Assembly (NCBI RefSeq): GCF_011745365.1 | Contig: NW_024468911.1 | Coordinates: forward strand, 124,001 to 188,000 | Reading direction: 5' to 3' | Source of the DNA: Cryphonectria parasitica EP155 | Lineage: Eukaryota > Ascomycota > Sordariomycetes > Diaporthales > Cryphonectriaceae | DNA: 64,000 nt | Shown: one piece after another, positions 46,833 to 58,068 of the stretch | Position numbering within the stretch: the stretch's first letter is position 1 | Layout: every line of letters begins with the position of its first letter | Translations under genes and position numbers: made by a program | Notes under the pieces: model-generated | Databases searched by the model: none | What the model was told of the DNA's origin: nothing | The model's input: the letters and a program-made list of their open reading frames with translations, nothing else

Positions 46833-47100
46833 ATTGCTTTCCTCTCCTTTCCTCTCCTCTCTTCTCCTCTCCTTCTCTCTTCTCCTCTCCTTTTCTTTAC
46901 TCTCTCTTCTTTTCCTCTCCTCTCCTTTCCTCTTCTCTCCTTTCCTCTCCTCTTCTTTCTTCTCCTGTCCTCTCCTCTCCTGTCCTCTCCTCTCCTGTCC
47001 TCTCCTCTCCTCTCCTTTCCTCTCCTCTCCTTTCCTTTCCTCTCCTTTCCTCTCCTCTCCTTTCCTCTCCTCTCCTCTCCTTTCCTCTACTATCTTCCAC
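46833..47100 (+). repeat. Polypyrimidine tract, (TCCTC/TTTCC)n
   Basis: About 260 bp consist almost entirely of C and T on the plus strand, built from TCTCC, TTTCC and TGTCC pentamers. Open frames in all three plus frames here (long Ser/Leu/Phe/Pro strings) and the Glu/Arg string on the minus strand are artefacts of this composition. It is a pure purine/pyrimidine strand tract, able in principle to form triplex DNA, and resembles the tracts inside repeat copies A and B but lacks their other blocks. Confidence 0.85.
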
Positions 47101-48141
47101 CTTATTCCGCGCTTGTCGCTCCCTCATCATCGCTGCTCCCGCTATCGCTCCTCTCGTTATCGTTCTCCTCCTTTCCTCTCTCCTTTCAATATCCTTGTTC
47201 ATCGCTTCTTCCTCATGAACCCTTGTTTCCTCTTTCCTTCTCGTTATCGCTACCCTCGTTATCGCTCTCCTCGCTCTCCCTCCAGGAGATCAACCACAGC
47301 TGTTATTACGCTATGCGGCGATATAGATGCAAAGCGACATTTACAATTCCGATACCATGAACTCGGTACTGAAACCAATTTTTCCCCCCCCAAAGAATAG
47401 GGGTCGGGGTTAAATGGTCTTCGGAGTAGCGTTATATTACGTTGTAAGTAATCGCAGGATGTAAGCACCTCGCTTCAAATATATGTGCAAAGCGGATGAC
47501 GGCAAGGATGAGCGGGTTTAGGAGAACACCTAGCGAATCTCGTCAACACACCAAATCTTGCAGCTGGGTTCGACTTCTTCTTTTGATGACCTGCTGATCG
47601 ATTTCGGCCGGCTGCTGTTCAGCTTGCACCATAAGACACCCTTTTGCTCTGGGACTCAAGCTTCTTAGTCTCCATGCTTGTAGCTGCGTCTGATTTGTAG
47701 ATTATTCTGATGCTTCGGTTGAATGATTCGATAGCATTTTGCGCTTGCCAAGTTCCACACCCCACTCCAAGAAACCGACAAACACTAACATTTTCTGTGC
47801 CACATTAGTGTCTTTTCTGTTAACGAACCAACTAACAACACAGTAACCATAATGTTGACTTATTATGAATCATACCATCTCATTTCCAGGTTTGAATGAT
47901 GCATATTCTCTAAAATACAGCCCAAGCCAATCAGCATACTATATGCAGAGCATTGATAGTCAGATATATATTCCTACCTAAGTACTATGCTGGATGGCTG
48001 GATTGTTGTGTAAGCAGGAAAACCAGCTCATTGCAGTCGATCACTCTCATTATTGTGTTTCACCAAAAGGTACCCATTCAAGCAATCTTTATCGAAACAG
48101 ACTGGACGATTGCCAGCCCTCATACTACTATTGCATTCATT
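47101..48141. other. Intergenic region upstream of the C2H2 gene
   Basis: About 1 kb with no recognised gene. Its first part has further CTCCTC/CGTTATCGCT words (cgttatcgct repeated near 47154, 47234 and 47252). The rest is mixed, AT-rich sequence leading to the promoter of the zinc-finger gene. Confidence 0.35.
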
Positions 48142-49366
48142 ATGACGGATACTACGGCGACGACAGCCCTCCCAGCCGCGGCTACATCCGAGAACTCACC
48201 CACAATCCACAATACGGAGATCGCGATAGCACGTACTGTGGGATCAACAAGGTACATGTTCTTGATCTCCTCTTTTTCTTTATATTATATTTTTTTTTTT
48301 TTTTGAAAGTTACGCTCGACGCGCTCCCTTCTTTTCTCGGATCCACCAGTACTCACCCAAATAATACAGATCCAGGCCTACGACCCACTCCGATGATCAG
48401 AATGCACAAGAGCAGACTGCTTCGAACTTTGGCAGTACTGATATTCGCAGTGCGGTCCCTTCAGCCCACTTCACGCCGACAGTCTGCCTCTTCTGCCGGT
48501 GCGTTTCACCCACCTACGAGACCAACCTGATCCACATGCAAAAGGCCCACGGCCTTTTTATTCCGAGCTCGATCGATAACGGCACTCTGAGCCTGGCTGT
48601 GGATACCGAGACGATCGTGGGCTACATGCATGCAGTCATCTTCGAGTACCACGAGTGCTTGTCTTGCGGCACACAGAGAGCCAGCGTACACGCTGTGCAA
48701 CAGCATATGATGGGGAGGGGGCATTGCCGGATTGACGTTGAGGCACAGTCTAGTGAGTGGAGGGACTTTTATGAGAGTCCCGAAGATGGAGACGATGAAT
48801 TCGTGAATGAGGAAGGGAGTTGTGAGAGCCAGTCTGAGGAAATAGGTGGCGATCGTCACGCCAAAACATCAAGGCTCCCAAGACCATTGGCCGACGGTAG
48901 CAGCGATCTTCGGCTCGCATCCGGCAAGGTACTAACCCATCGATCGGCGCCAGCTCCAAAGAGCCACCATCGGAGACCTCTTTCTGAGCCGCAGCGTGCC
49001 CGGTGTAGCATCGACTCCCTTCAAAGGAATATTCTCCCCAGCCTTACGCCCACAGATAACAACAAATTCGAAGGGGAAAATCCTTCATCGTCAACGCCGG
49101 AACCACCGTTCCAAGCACTGAGTTGCGCCGACAGCCGCCTCCGCGCATCTCATAGATCAGCTCTCACCACCGCACTCTCCAAAATGTCTGCCCGCGACCA
49201 CTCCGCGCTCTTGCATCTCTCGCTAGCGGAAAGAAGAGCAATGGTTATCACACAGTTTAAGCAGCAGAATCGGGTCAATACAGCAGAAAGGAGATATTGG
49301 AGTGGGTATGATCGTAGGCAGGATCGACCTGCGTTCGGTGGTAAGGAGTGGCTTCGTGGGGGATAA
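48142..49366 (+). CDS. C2H2 zinc-finger protein, REI1-like
   Basis: Two exons (48142-48251, 48370-49366) give 368 residues. After a Thr/Ala-rich head come two paired fingers in the REI1/REH1 arrangement: CLFCRCVSPTYETNLIHMQK then AHGLFIP, and about 40 residues later YHECLSCGTQRASVHAVQQH then MMGRGHC. The rest is acidic and then Ser/Arg-rich, with a conserved-looking end (HLSLAERRAMVITQFKQQNR). REI1 and REH1 act in cytoplasmic maturation of the large ribosomal subunit, but they are longer and have further fingers at the N-terminus. This protein carries only the central pair, so it is better seen as a divergent paralogue than the housekeeping gene. The intron includes a long poly-T stretch. Confidence 0.72.
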
Positions 49367-50103
49367 GGCTTTGCTGATCATCATGCTGCTATGGAGTTGG
49401 ATGATAGAAACTGGGATTCGAATGTGGATGACGCATTTCAAGAGCAGTATAATGGAGCAAAAGTTAGGTTATAGAGCGATATGAAGCCCGAGGTCAAGAG
49501 TGTATCTGAAAATGTTATCTTATAATCAGGAGCCACAGTCTTGGCAATAACTGCACGTCTGCCTTCCAAACTCTATAATATGGAATCATGATGCAAACTT
49601 GTATTTCTAAGCACGTCAAGCTTTGATTACTCGCTGACCTGCTCTACAAGCTTGTGGAAGGTGTTTTTTCTCGGTATGTATGTTAATTAATATAGGTAGC
49701 TGCAGCAATTACGCATGTCGCAGGCAATCCAAACGCCAATAACTTGACTTTTCTGGAAAGATAACTCATATTGGGGACCGCACTTGGCTGCAGAAAGGAG
49801 AGTCTGCGTAAGCCCTTGGGTGGCAAGTTGACATTGGCAAGAGTTCCATTGACCGACTTACTCGTGGCTCGCCAGAGATGAATGCTTTTTTATGGATCCT
49901 CTGCTAACACTTTCGTACTGTCAAGACAGTCTTCGACTGGTGCTTAACTTTGGAGTCCATATCCTGTATGACAAGGAAAACAAGCTCACCCAATTAGCAC
50001 GAAACAGAGCTTGGGAGTCCAACCTCTGCTGCTTTACTCATCCTGTTTCCGTATCGAAACCTCGGTCGTTTCTTTACCAAACTTCAATTGTTTTTGCGAC
50101 TCA
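49367..50103. other. Intergenic region
   Basis: About 740 bp, AT-rich, no recognised gene. An open frame from ATG 49892 could be an alternative first exon for the next locus (donor at 50121), but its sequence has no signal peptide and no motif. Confidence 0.3.
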
Positions 50104-50672
50104 ATGCAATTCAAAAGCAGGTACATAGATGCCTCATTCTTACTTACTGCACTAATTACTGACAAGTTGCCTGCCCGAAAAATGTTGGCACTGCGGAGCT
50201 CGCCGGTTTCCCGTGTTCAAGCTTTGCCTATGCTTTCCTATGTAACGTGTCCACCGCCGCGAATGGTAATGGGCGGGTCGCAGTTGGCAACGGAAACGAT
50301 TTCAGCCGTGCTGTAGCCGTCGATCTTGCTATCAACAAACTCGAACAGGCTGGGAAAGTGGAGCATACTGCGCCGAGTAAGTCACGTCAGCCTGAATCCA
50401 AAGGCTGTAAGCCAACTATTTGAGCCTAAGCAGGAAGCGGCGCTAAGTATGCGAAAGTTTATTTTGATCACGGCTCAGAAAGAGAGAACTCTGGAGAACA
50501 CAAACAATGTGGTTCTGATTGCATGAGCTACACTGCAAATTTTGACTGCTGCTTCGAGATCCTTGCAATGCAGTACGACATGTATGCGTACTGCATATCA
50601 TGTGGGTTGCACTCCAGCATGTATACTACCCACTCGCCGACGAGGCTTTTGGAGTGGGACAGCAGAGCTTGA
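50104..50672 (+). pseudogene. Probable small secreted cysteine-rich protein gene with a frameshift
   Basis: The ATG at 50104 opens a frame that starts like a signal peptide (MQFKSRYIDASFLLTALIT). At about 50161-50162 the protein-like sequence moves to another frame: VACPKNVGTAELAGFPCSSF, then ANGNGRVAVGNGNDFSRAVA and VDLAINKLEQAGKVEH. A standard intron (50377-50433, GTAAGT...CAG) then joins in phase to KYAKVYFDHGSERE, CGSDCMSYTANFDCCF and further Cys-containing sequence to the TGA at 50670-50672. Length, secretion signal and about ten cysteines fit a fungal small secreted protein; I do not recognise the family. A one-base loss near 50162 would explain the break. An alternative intact model uses ATG 49892 and a 45 bp intron (50121-50165), unusually short. 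Confidence 0.4.
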
Positions 50673-51385
50673 GGTCCGTACATGCATGAGCGATCATCTC
50701 TTTGCTTGTAAAAAGGGGCCATGTGGCCCTGAGATAAATGACACTATAGGCGTAAAGAGCCGAAAGAACTTTAGTGTGACTCGCTTACTATGGGCTATAG
50801 TTGTTACAACCAAGTTATGCCTGAACTTAGAAATAAAAGAAAAACTTGCTCCTTCATTGGCACACCTGCAGACAGCGAAGACCAGAGGAAACGGCTAATA
50901 CTGACGAGGCGAGCAAATCATTTATTAATCAGCTGAGAATGATGCCAGGTCATCGCCAGAAGCACAATCCCCATCACTTTCAGCTTCGTTTCTTGCCCCC
51001 ATCCCTCGCTCTCTCAGGTATGGCCATCACATATCATGATATCACATGTACATCCTCAAATCTCGATTCCTCGCGCCAAGATAAGCAATAGCTTCGCAGA
51101 ATATCCAGACTATTGACTTAATCTATTGACTGTAACGTCCGATTTTGTCGTGATACGAACCTGTGCTATTAACAAATCATTACTCTCAGCAACGTTACTC
51201 AAGAACAGCAGCCCATACATTCAGAATACATAAGACAGCTTAATTAGTTGAAAGAAAGACTCTGAACAAGAAGAAGGTCTCCCTAGCTGCCGTCACCCTT
51301 TCCACTCATACCTCGGCCCCTGAGACGCTGAGGAAAAACCTCCTACATTTCAATTTTATAATTCTGTTCCCTTACCTCCGGAGCT
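50673..51385. other. Intergenic region
   Basis: About 710 bp before the third FAD oxidase gene. No protein motif was seen. A pyrimidine-rich leader (about 51280-51380) precedes the ATG at 51386. Confidence 0.35.
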
Positions 51386-52959
51386 ATGGCAAACGGCCGC
51401 GCCTGTGTAAGTCTCTTTCAAGCACCATAGAACTGACTAATTGATTTACTGACCAACCTGTAGTGTACAGCTCTCTCGGCTGTCCTGGGGGACCTGACGT
51501 TCTCCCCAACCAGTCTCTCATATGACTCCTCGCAGTCATCCTACTGGTCACTGCAAGAAGCCGAAGTCGAACCATCATGTGTCGTCCAGCCAAAGTCAGC
51601 CGAGGATGTATCTGTTGCGATCAAAACGATGACAGCAATCGAAGGATGCCATTTTGCCATCCGTTCTGGTGGGCACAGTCCTAATGCAGGCGCTGCCAAT
51701 ATCGCAAGCGGCGTTACAGTCGACCTTAGCCAACTAGGAGGCACGATTATTAGCGACGACAGGTCTACCGTGTCCATCAACCCTGGTAGTACTTGGGCTG
51801 CTGTCTATGAGACCCTGGATCTAGTCAATCTCACTGTTGCAGGCGGCCGCTCAGGAGGTGTTGGTGTAGGTGGCTTAACAACAGGGGGTGGCATCTCGTT
51901 CTTGTCACCTCGCGTGGGCTTCTCCTGCGACAATGTCCTCAACTACGAAGTTGTGCTTGCCAATGGGAGCATCGTGGACTCTCAGGACGACGCAGACTTG
52001 CACATCTCCCTCAGCGGCGGCTCTAATAATTTCGGTATCGTCACGCGCATCGATTTTGCGGCTATCGAACAAGGTCTTATTTGGGGAGGCAACGTGTACT
52101 ACTCCATTGACACCATCGATTCACAACTTCAAGCTTTTGCCAATATAAGCAACGCCGATACTTACGATGATTACTCGTCATTGATCATGTCGCTTGCCTA
52201 CGATGGACTCCTGGATTTGTCCCTAGTTGCGAATGCGATCGAGTATACCAAGGCTGAAATCTATCCACCTGTCTTTCAGCCCTTGATGGCCATCCCAGCG
52301 ATCGATAGCACGATGCGTTTGGACACCGTGGCTGGAATTGCCGAGGAGTTGGCGACGTTATCACCTGGTGGTAGTCGGTGAGTTCTCAATGACCTCGAAA
52401 ATTGCAACGAATCCGATACACCTGCCTTGCTACGAGCGCGTTTACTGACATGTTTCCTTCTCTTTTCATGGTACACAGCGTGCTTTTTATGACCATCACC
52501 CATGGCAATAGCATATCGATGTTGAACGCGGTGTATCAGGCCTGGAGTGATAGCATTGCCGATATTTCGAAAGTGGCAGGCATCATCTGGACTTTTTCTC
52601 TCGAGCCCTTGCCACCGGCCATCTACGCACGCAGCTCAAGCAACTCACTTGGCCTCTCTGACCGTAACGGAACGCTTGTCGTGGGACTTTTGACGGCACA
52701 GTGGACAGACGCGGCCGACGACAACGTTGTTGAAGCGACAGCGAAGAAGCTTCATGGAGATATTCAAACAGCAGCAGAAGGCTTGGGAGAGGACGACCCT
52801 TTTCTCTATCTCAATTACGCCAATACAGCGGGGTGGCAAGGTGATCCAATTGCAAGCTATGGCGAGGCGAGCGTGGCAAGGTTGCGAAGCACGAGCTCGA
52901 AGGTTGATCCTGAGGGTGTATTCCAGAAAAACGTGCCGGGTGGCTTTAAACTTACCTAA
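51386..52959 (+). CDS. FAD-linked oxidase (BBE-like, FAD-binding PCMH type)
   Basis: Three exons (51386-51406, 51464-52377, 52479-52959) give 471 residues. The first exon codes only seven residues; the GCCTGT|GTAAGT donor keeps phase 0 with TGT ACA GCT. FAD-binding motifs are CHFAIRSGGHSPNAGAANI (with the covalent-FAD His) and LTVAGGRSGGVGVGGLTTGG. The latter has no Cys at the second BBE site, so single covalent attachment is expected. Next come DNVLNYEVVLANG and GGSNNFGIVTR. The C-terminus ends VDPEGVFQKNVPGGFKL, as in the family. Relatives usually have a signal peptide; here the N-terminus is too short, so the true first exon could lie upstream. It oxidises an unknown alcohol, sugar or alkaloid-like substrate. 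Confidence 0.82.
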
Positions 52960-53907
52960 ATGTGTTCACGTGGCAGACGCAGATAGAATACACCGGTATT
53001 GTCTACGTTCGGGTTTGTTTGTTCTTTTCTGTTCATCTTTTTGACCAAATATAAGCAACATGATAAACTCAAATACCATGTGATGACCGCATCTGCCCTT
53101 TTCAAATAGTGAATCTGAAAATGCCCCAGGCCTTTATATATAGCGTACATAGCTCTCATGCGCACCATACATCCTCCGAGTAGGTCTACCACGATTCACT
53201 ATCCATTAATAGGATCCAGCTATGAACAGCCACTACAGAGACCATGTTCACGATTCGGTGTTACGGGACTATTGTGATGCAGGGCAGCGGTAGGACTCTT
53301 TCTCCTCAACATACTTCTACCTTCTGCTTCAGTCACTTCCAAAGTAACTCGGACCACCCCACCTGAAGCACCCCAAGAATAAAAATTCGCATCAGCCCTC
53401 TACTTCTCTGCTTGGAGGCGCCTCTAGTATCCGAACAACGAATCTTGCTGGAAGACATTCTCCCACTTCGGCCTGGACCATTATGTTTCCAGCCCGTCGG
53501 GCTCAGAAATGAGATGGCTTATGAGAAAGGGCCTTCTCCCCGTTTATCTGGAGAGGAAGTCGTGGCTGCAGTAGGGCGCCCGGTTCTTCTTGTCACTCTG
53601 TCTATGCTGTTTGCGTGGATGGAGAGCCTGGGTATCGGGCAAGATACTCGTTCACTTGTTGCCATGGATGGTTCTTGGCATCAAACGCGTTGTTGGGCGG
53701 TACAATCAGACTAAGGAAGAAGAGTGATACAAGATGGTCAACTCTGGGGTAGGAAAACCACTGAGCAGCTTGGATTGTAGGGACAGCATTATGTCATAAT
53801 GCTCAGTCACTGGGTTGGAAGTGATTAAGAATAACTTGATATGAAATTAGGAAGGAAAAAAGAAGAAGAAGAAGGAAAAAGTGCTACAGGTTTAGATTGA
53901 AATAAAA
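52960..53907. other. Intergenic region between convergent genes
   Basis: About 950 bp. A 100-residue open frame at 53412-53714 has no recognised motif and no promoter I can see; it is left uncalled. An AAG-rich purine patch lies near 53855-53880. Confidence 0.35.
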
Positions 53908-55856
53908 TCAAATGTAGTCACTCATAATCAAACTCGCCCCATGTTCAGCAACCCCGTATACTGTTGCTTGGATATTGCAGCTCGGAATAATAGGCACGAT
54001 GCTAGCATCGCAGACACGCAAATTACTACATCCATAAACTCTCAACTTGGAGTCAACGACTATACATGAATGTCAGCAGCAGACTTGATCAAAGTTTGAA
54101 GCAATATAATTATTTCTTGTCTTACCGCCGCCGAGTTCCCGGGGCATCATAGAACAGCTGCCCACGTAATGAACAGCACCTGTCGCGTTGTTGCGAAGAT
54201 ACTCTTTCGTCTTGTCTAGATGTATGAAGTCATCAAGGGTTGTATCAGATGAGGTTCCCAGCTTTCGAGTGAGATGGCTTGCAAGCGGCTCGGTGCTGGC
54301 GATTCTCGAGGCCGCAAATTGGAAGTGACGCGCAAGGACCTCGATGTCTAGAGGGTGAGACAGATAGTTGGGATCGATCGTAGGAGCTGAAGAAGCAGAC
54401 GCTGATGACACGTGAACTGAACCTCGAGACAGAGGGTGTGATAGAGACGGGGCAATAGTATAATAACGCTCGTCTCCGGGAGGAGGACCGGCTATGGAAC
54501 CATCGGCGGCCACTACAGCAAAGCCAGAGAAGGTTATGTAATGGCCAGATGGCTCGTGCGGAGAGCTGAGGATCCTGTGCACAAAATCCTCTTGCTCTTT
54601 GAGAAAAGGCCGTGATTTCCCGTCCCCGGCGCTGGCTCCGGGAAGTGTAACAGTCTTTTCCAATATCTGAAGAATCTCTTGTTTGCCTTGCTCACTCTCG
54701 ATACCCGGAAGTGGCAGCAAAGCTATAGCATTTGTACCGCTCCTAGCCAGTGGACCTGTCTGCCTCCCGTAGGCCTCCATAGCAGCACTAAGGGCAGCTG
54801 GCTCCTGTCGAATGATGCTGTCCGTAGTCTCATACCCTCGGTCCTTGGTCGGGCGGACCTCGAAGCACAGGGAGCACATGACATGGTTTTGCAGGTTCTC
54901 CCCAACAAAAGGGTTATGAACGACAATATCGGGAATCTGGAGTAGCCGAAGCTGTGCTTCATCCCCAATACCAGAAAGTTCCAGCAGCTTTGGGGAGTTG
55001 ATGGCGCCTGCGGCGAGGATGACTTCCTTGTCCGCAGTGACGGTCTTGGTCTGTCCATTTTCATCTTTGTACTGGACACCGATGGCTCGAACACGTCCAT
55101 GATTATCTTTGTTCTTATTGAACAAGATCTTTTCGATAGTGATTCCGACCCATACCGTCAAGCTGTCCCGAGACTTCGCCTGACCATAGTAGGCGTTGCC
55201 AGCGTAGCTTCTCTGTTTCGTGTCTGGGTCGATAGAGTCGCCCACCAAGATCGCCCCAAAGCAACTTCCACTATTATCATATGGATTACTCGTCGTTGGG
55301 TATCCGAGTCCGGCAAGAGTATCGCGCCAGGCGGCTGGCCACTTCCAGTCCTCCTCGTTAGGAATGGACAATTGAATAGGTCCCTGGCCTTGGGCTCCGG
55401 CACTGTACGCTTGAGCCATTGACTTGGAAAAGCTAGACCAGTCCCAGCCTTGGTTGCCAAGCTTGGCCCACATGTCGACTGTCGACTTCGAGGGCGGCAT
55501 GAAAGCAAAGCCATTAAATGCGCTTGAGCCACCAAGCATACGACCTTGGGGCACTGACGCAGTTCGGCCTTTGAGTCCCGTCTGCACCACAGTCAGAGCT
55601 TCAGCAGCAGGCAAAACAAGGTGAATATTTTACATACCTGAGCCACAGCCGCAAGCGCCCAGTTGGCCGAGTTCGCCATTAAGGCAGCACCCATTGCAGG
55701 AATATTCACCCGTGGGTCCTCAGTCAGGTCTTCACCAGCCTCAATCACGAGCACACGACCCAGTGCCGGGCTCTCGGAGAAGCGTGTGGCCAGCACAAGA
55801 CCCGCTGTCCCGCCACCAACGATGATGAAATCGAAAGTCCCAGAAGGAGAAGCCAT
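53908..55856 (-). CDS. GMC-family FAD oxidoreductase
   Basis: Three exons (55856-55638, 55581-54126, 54059-53908) give 608 residues, normal for the family. The N-terminal nucleotide fold is FDFIIVGGGTAGLVLATRFS followed by the FAD-ribose acid in LVIEAGED. GMC signature 1 is GRMLGGSSAFNGFAFMPP and signature 2 is AAGAINSPKLLELSGIG. The active-site block is AVHYVGSCSMMPRELGGG, and the last exon gives LRVCDASIVPIIPSCNIQAT and YGVAEHGA. No signal peptide is present, so it is intracellular, unlike secreted aryl-alcohol or glucose oxidases. Members of this class occur in secondary-metabolite clusters as alcohol oxidases or dehydratases; the substrate is unknown. Confidence 0.88.
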
Positions 55857-56735
55857 GGTTGTTGCGACCGCTAATTACCAACTGCATAACCAGCAAGAGA
55901 TCCTTGAACAATAGTTTGTCTGTTGGTATCGTGGCATCGGGCTGGAGGTGATTGAATGCATGGCAGGATTCTATACATGTAGGTCTGCGGGGTATGCATG
56001 TTTCGCACCAATGACAGAATCGCGGCAGATAGACTGAAACAGTGCTGCCGTTGCAGAACTGTGTGCCTCATCTTGCCGGTCAATGTTGCATCATTTTGCT
56101 GACATATTGGATGTGCGCGTACCTACTTAGCTAATACTACCGCGCGGATCAGCAGTTCTGAGCTACCGTCATAAATCAGCAGTAGTGAATAGAAAGGTTA
56201 TCAGTTTGTATGGTCGCTCAACAATTCTAGACGACCCCGTGCCTGGATTTCATGCACACTTTCCAGTAGTTCTTGGATAGGATTGCCTGCGACTACCAAC
56301 TTGATACTGTCTTACATCCCGCGTCTTAACATGTGCAGTTGGCGATTGCTGTAGCCTCCGATGCCGCTGCGGTGATACTCAGCCCACGGTTTGCAACAGC
56401 ATCAATGCGAAGAGCTATCATTTGTTTATTCCAAGGCAAAGCAGGTGGTTTTGGCCACACCACCCTTTGTCTTCTGTCTTTCATGCATGGGTCTTCACGC
56501 CCCCCACAGAGCTTATGAAATATTACTGCTCCTGTGTTAGAAACTATCTTCTCCAAGGTTGCTAATGCTCAGCTCTGAAAGCCTTTTCTTCTTCTTCTTC
56601 TTCTTCTTCTTCTTCTTCTCTCATTGTGGATTATCGATTCGTAACTCGCACACTAGACAAGTTAAAACAAGTTAGTCGTGTTTTGAAAAGGTCTAAACAA
56701 TGTAGCTTAGCTACACAAAGAACAACATATATTGA
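55857..56735. other. Intergenic region with a (CTT)n microsatellite
   Basis: About 880 bp. A (CTT)n run of about 11 units lies at about 56585-56620. The left end holds the promoter of the GMC gene. No gene was recognised. Confidence 0.4.
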
Positions 56736-56739
56736 TTAG

Positions 56740-57042
56740 TTATACAACTTCGTACTTGGACAATTCATCGTCTTCCCACTTTTCACTTTTGGGCTTCAGG
56801 CGAGCCGCCACTATACCTGGTGAGACAATCTTGCAGCTGCGCTCTTCCGGATCCGAGTCTGAGGCCATATCGCCCTTTAGCCTACGGATCACAACCGAGT
56901 ACGCGACGCCTTCCCACAAAACCACCTCGTCCCCAGTCTTGACGTCTCCCAATGCCAGTCCGCCCTTTCCGCTCTCCGTCTTGAACAGAAGTGGAATGTC
57001 TTGCTTACCGAGTTCTTCGAACGCATAGGTTTTCCGAGCTGC
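56740..57042 (-). pseudogene. Possible C-terminal remnant of a HET-domain protein
   Basis: On the minus strand a frame from about 57042 (after AAATAG, which could be an acceptor) to 56740 reads through TYAFEELGKQDIPLLFKTES and GKGGLALGDVKTGDEVVLWE to VAYSVVIRRL. This matches the pattern of HET-protein tails (G.lG.gp....GD.v....g...p.v.R). No HET domain is found upstream to 58068, so only the tail would remain. The family link is by pattern alone; a small free-standing gene is the other option. Confidence 0.3.
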
Positions 57043-58068
57043 CTATTTGATGCTCCAACCCTTCGATGTAAACGATTACTAGCACATCCTTCAGATATCT
57101 TCAAACTTTGCCTACATACTATCTTCTGAGGATTTCGTCAGATCGTATGCGCCAAACCTGTTGAACTAATATTTGAAGGGCTCTCCACATCACGCATTTA
57201 TTTTCAGACCCGTGAGCTATGCCTACTCTGCTTTGTCCATCCTCTTGGTGGACAGATGGTCATATTTCGGAATGCAATGGAAATCACTACATTGAACAAT
57301 CATCCCCTGACTGAAATTTTAACATCGGCCTTGTCTAATTTCGACTCATTTGCCTGCGGGAAAATGCTCCCTCGAGCCAGGGATTTTAACCAGTTGCCTC
57401 GGACGACGAAGGAGACGACTCGGCAGACTCGACAACACTTGGAGAATGGGCCACCATAATCCGCTTCGCTTAGTCCTATTCAAATGCTGGAACTCATGTT
57501 TTTAGCTTTCAAAATAGCAGCTAGTCTGGCTTTGTTATTCCTCAGAGGCAAACGAACACCACAGGCCATGTTGTTGCTGTCTGTAAATCTACTAGTAGCG
57601 GCAACAGCGAGGCTGTGGATTCCCCGCTGGTTTTCAATATTGCGGTTGCAGTCGGAAGTGCTTGATTGCGTACAATGGCTGTGCATATTCTTGGCTACCC
57701 ATGCCGCCTGGACTTCTGAGCCCGGTGCACTACTTTCATGGGTTGTTCTTGTCAGATTTGGTCTCTTCACCGGTCTCAACCTGTTTCACTGGACGGCACC
57801 CCCGCAAACCAAGTATCAAGCCAGAGGCATTAGAACCAACCAATGTCGTTCTTGCTCAAATCATTCGAGGCGAGACAGCTAGATTTCTTAGCCGTCTCCT
57901 GTTCGCTGGCTGGTTTCTTTGTTATAGGAGGCATTCAGAGCCGGGCCTCTCGACGCACGTGTGGACCTGGTAGCAGAGTATCACTACGATGTATATCACA
58001 GCGAAACGTTGGATTTGCACACTTGCAGTATGTCATCGATCAGAAATAAAGTCAATTACTAGTTGTCT
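57043..58068. other. Intergenic region with one hydrophobic open frame
   Basis: About 1 kb. A plus-strand frame at 57484-57882 (132 residues) has three hydrophobic stretches (for example FLAFKIAASLALLFL and ALLSWVVLVRFGLFTG) separated by basic residues, suggesting membrane helices, but I recognise no family and see no splice partner. It could be a small membrane protein gene or a relic of a transporter. It is left as unassigned. Confidence 0.25.

Noticed and set aside
46718..47360. Long open frames in all three plus frames and a Glu/Arg-rich frame on the minus strand
   Set aside because: They are produced by the CT-only tract, which lacks stop codons; the proteins are Ser/Leu/Phe or Glu/Arg strings.
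53412..53714. 100-residue plus-strand frame
   Set aside because: No motif, no homologous look, no clear promoter; kept only as a note in the intergenic entry.
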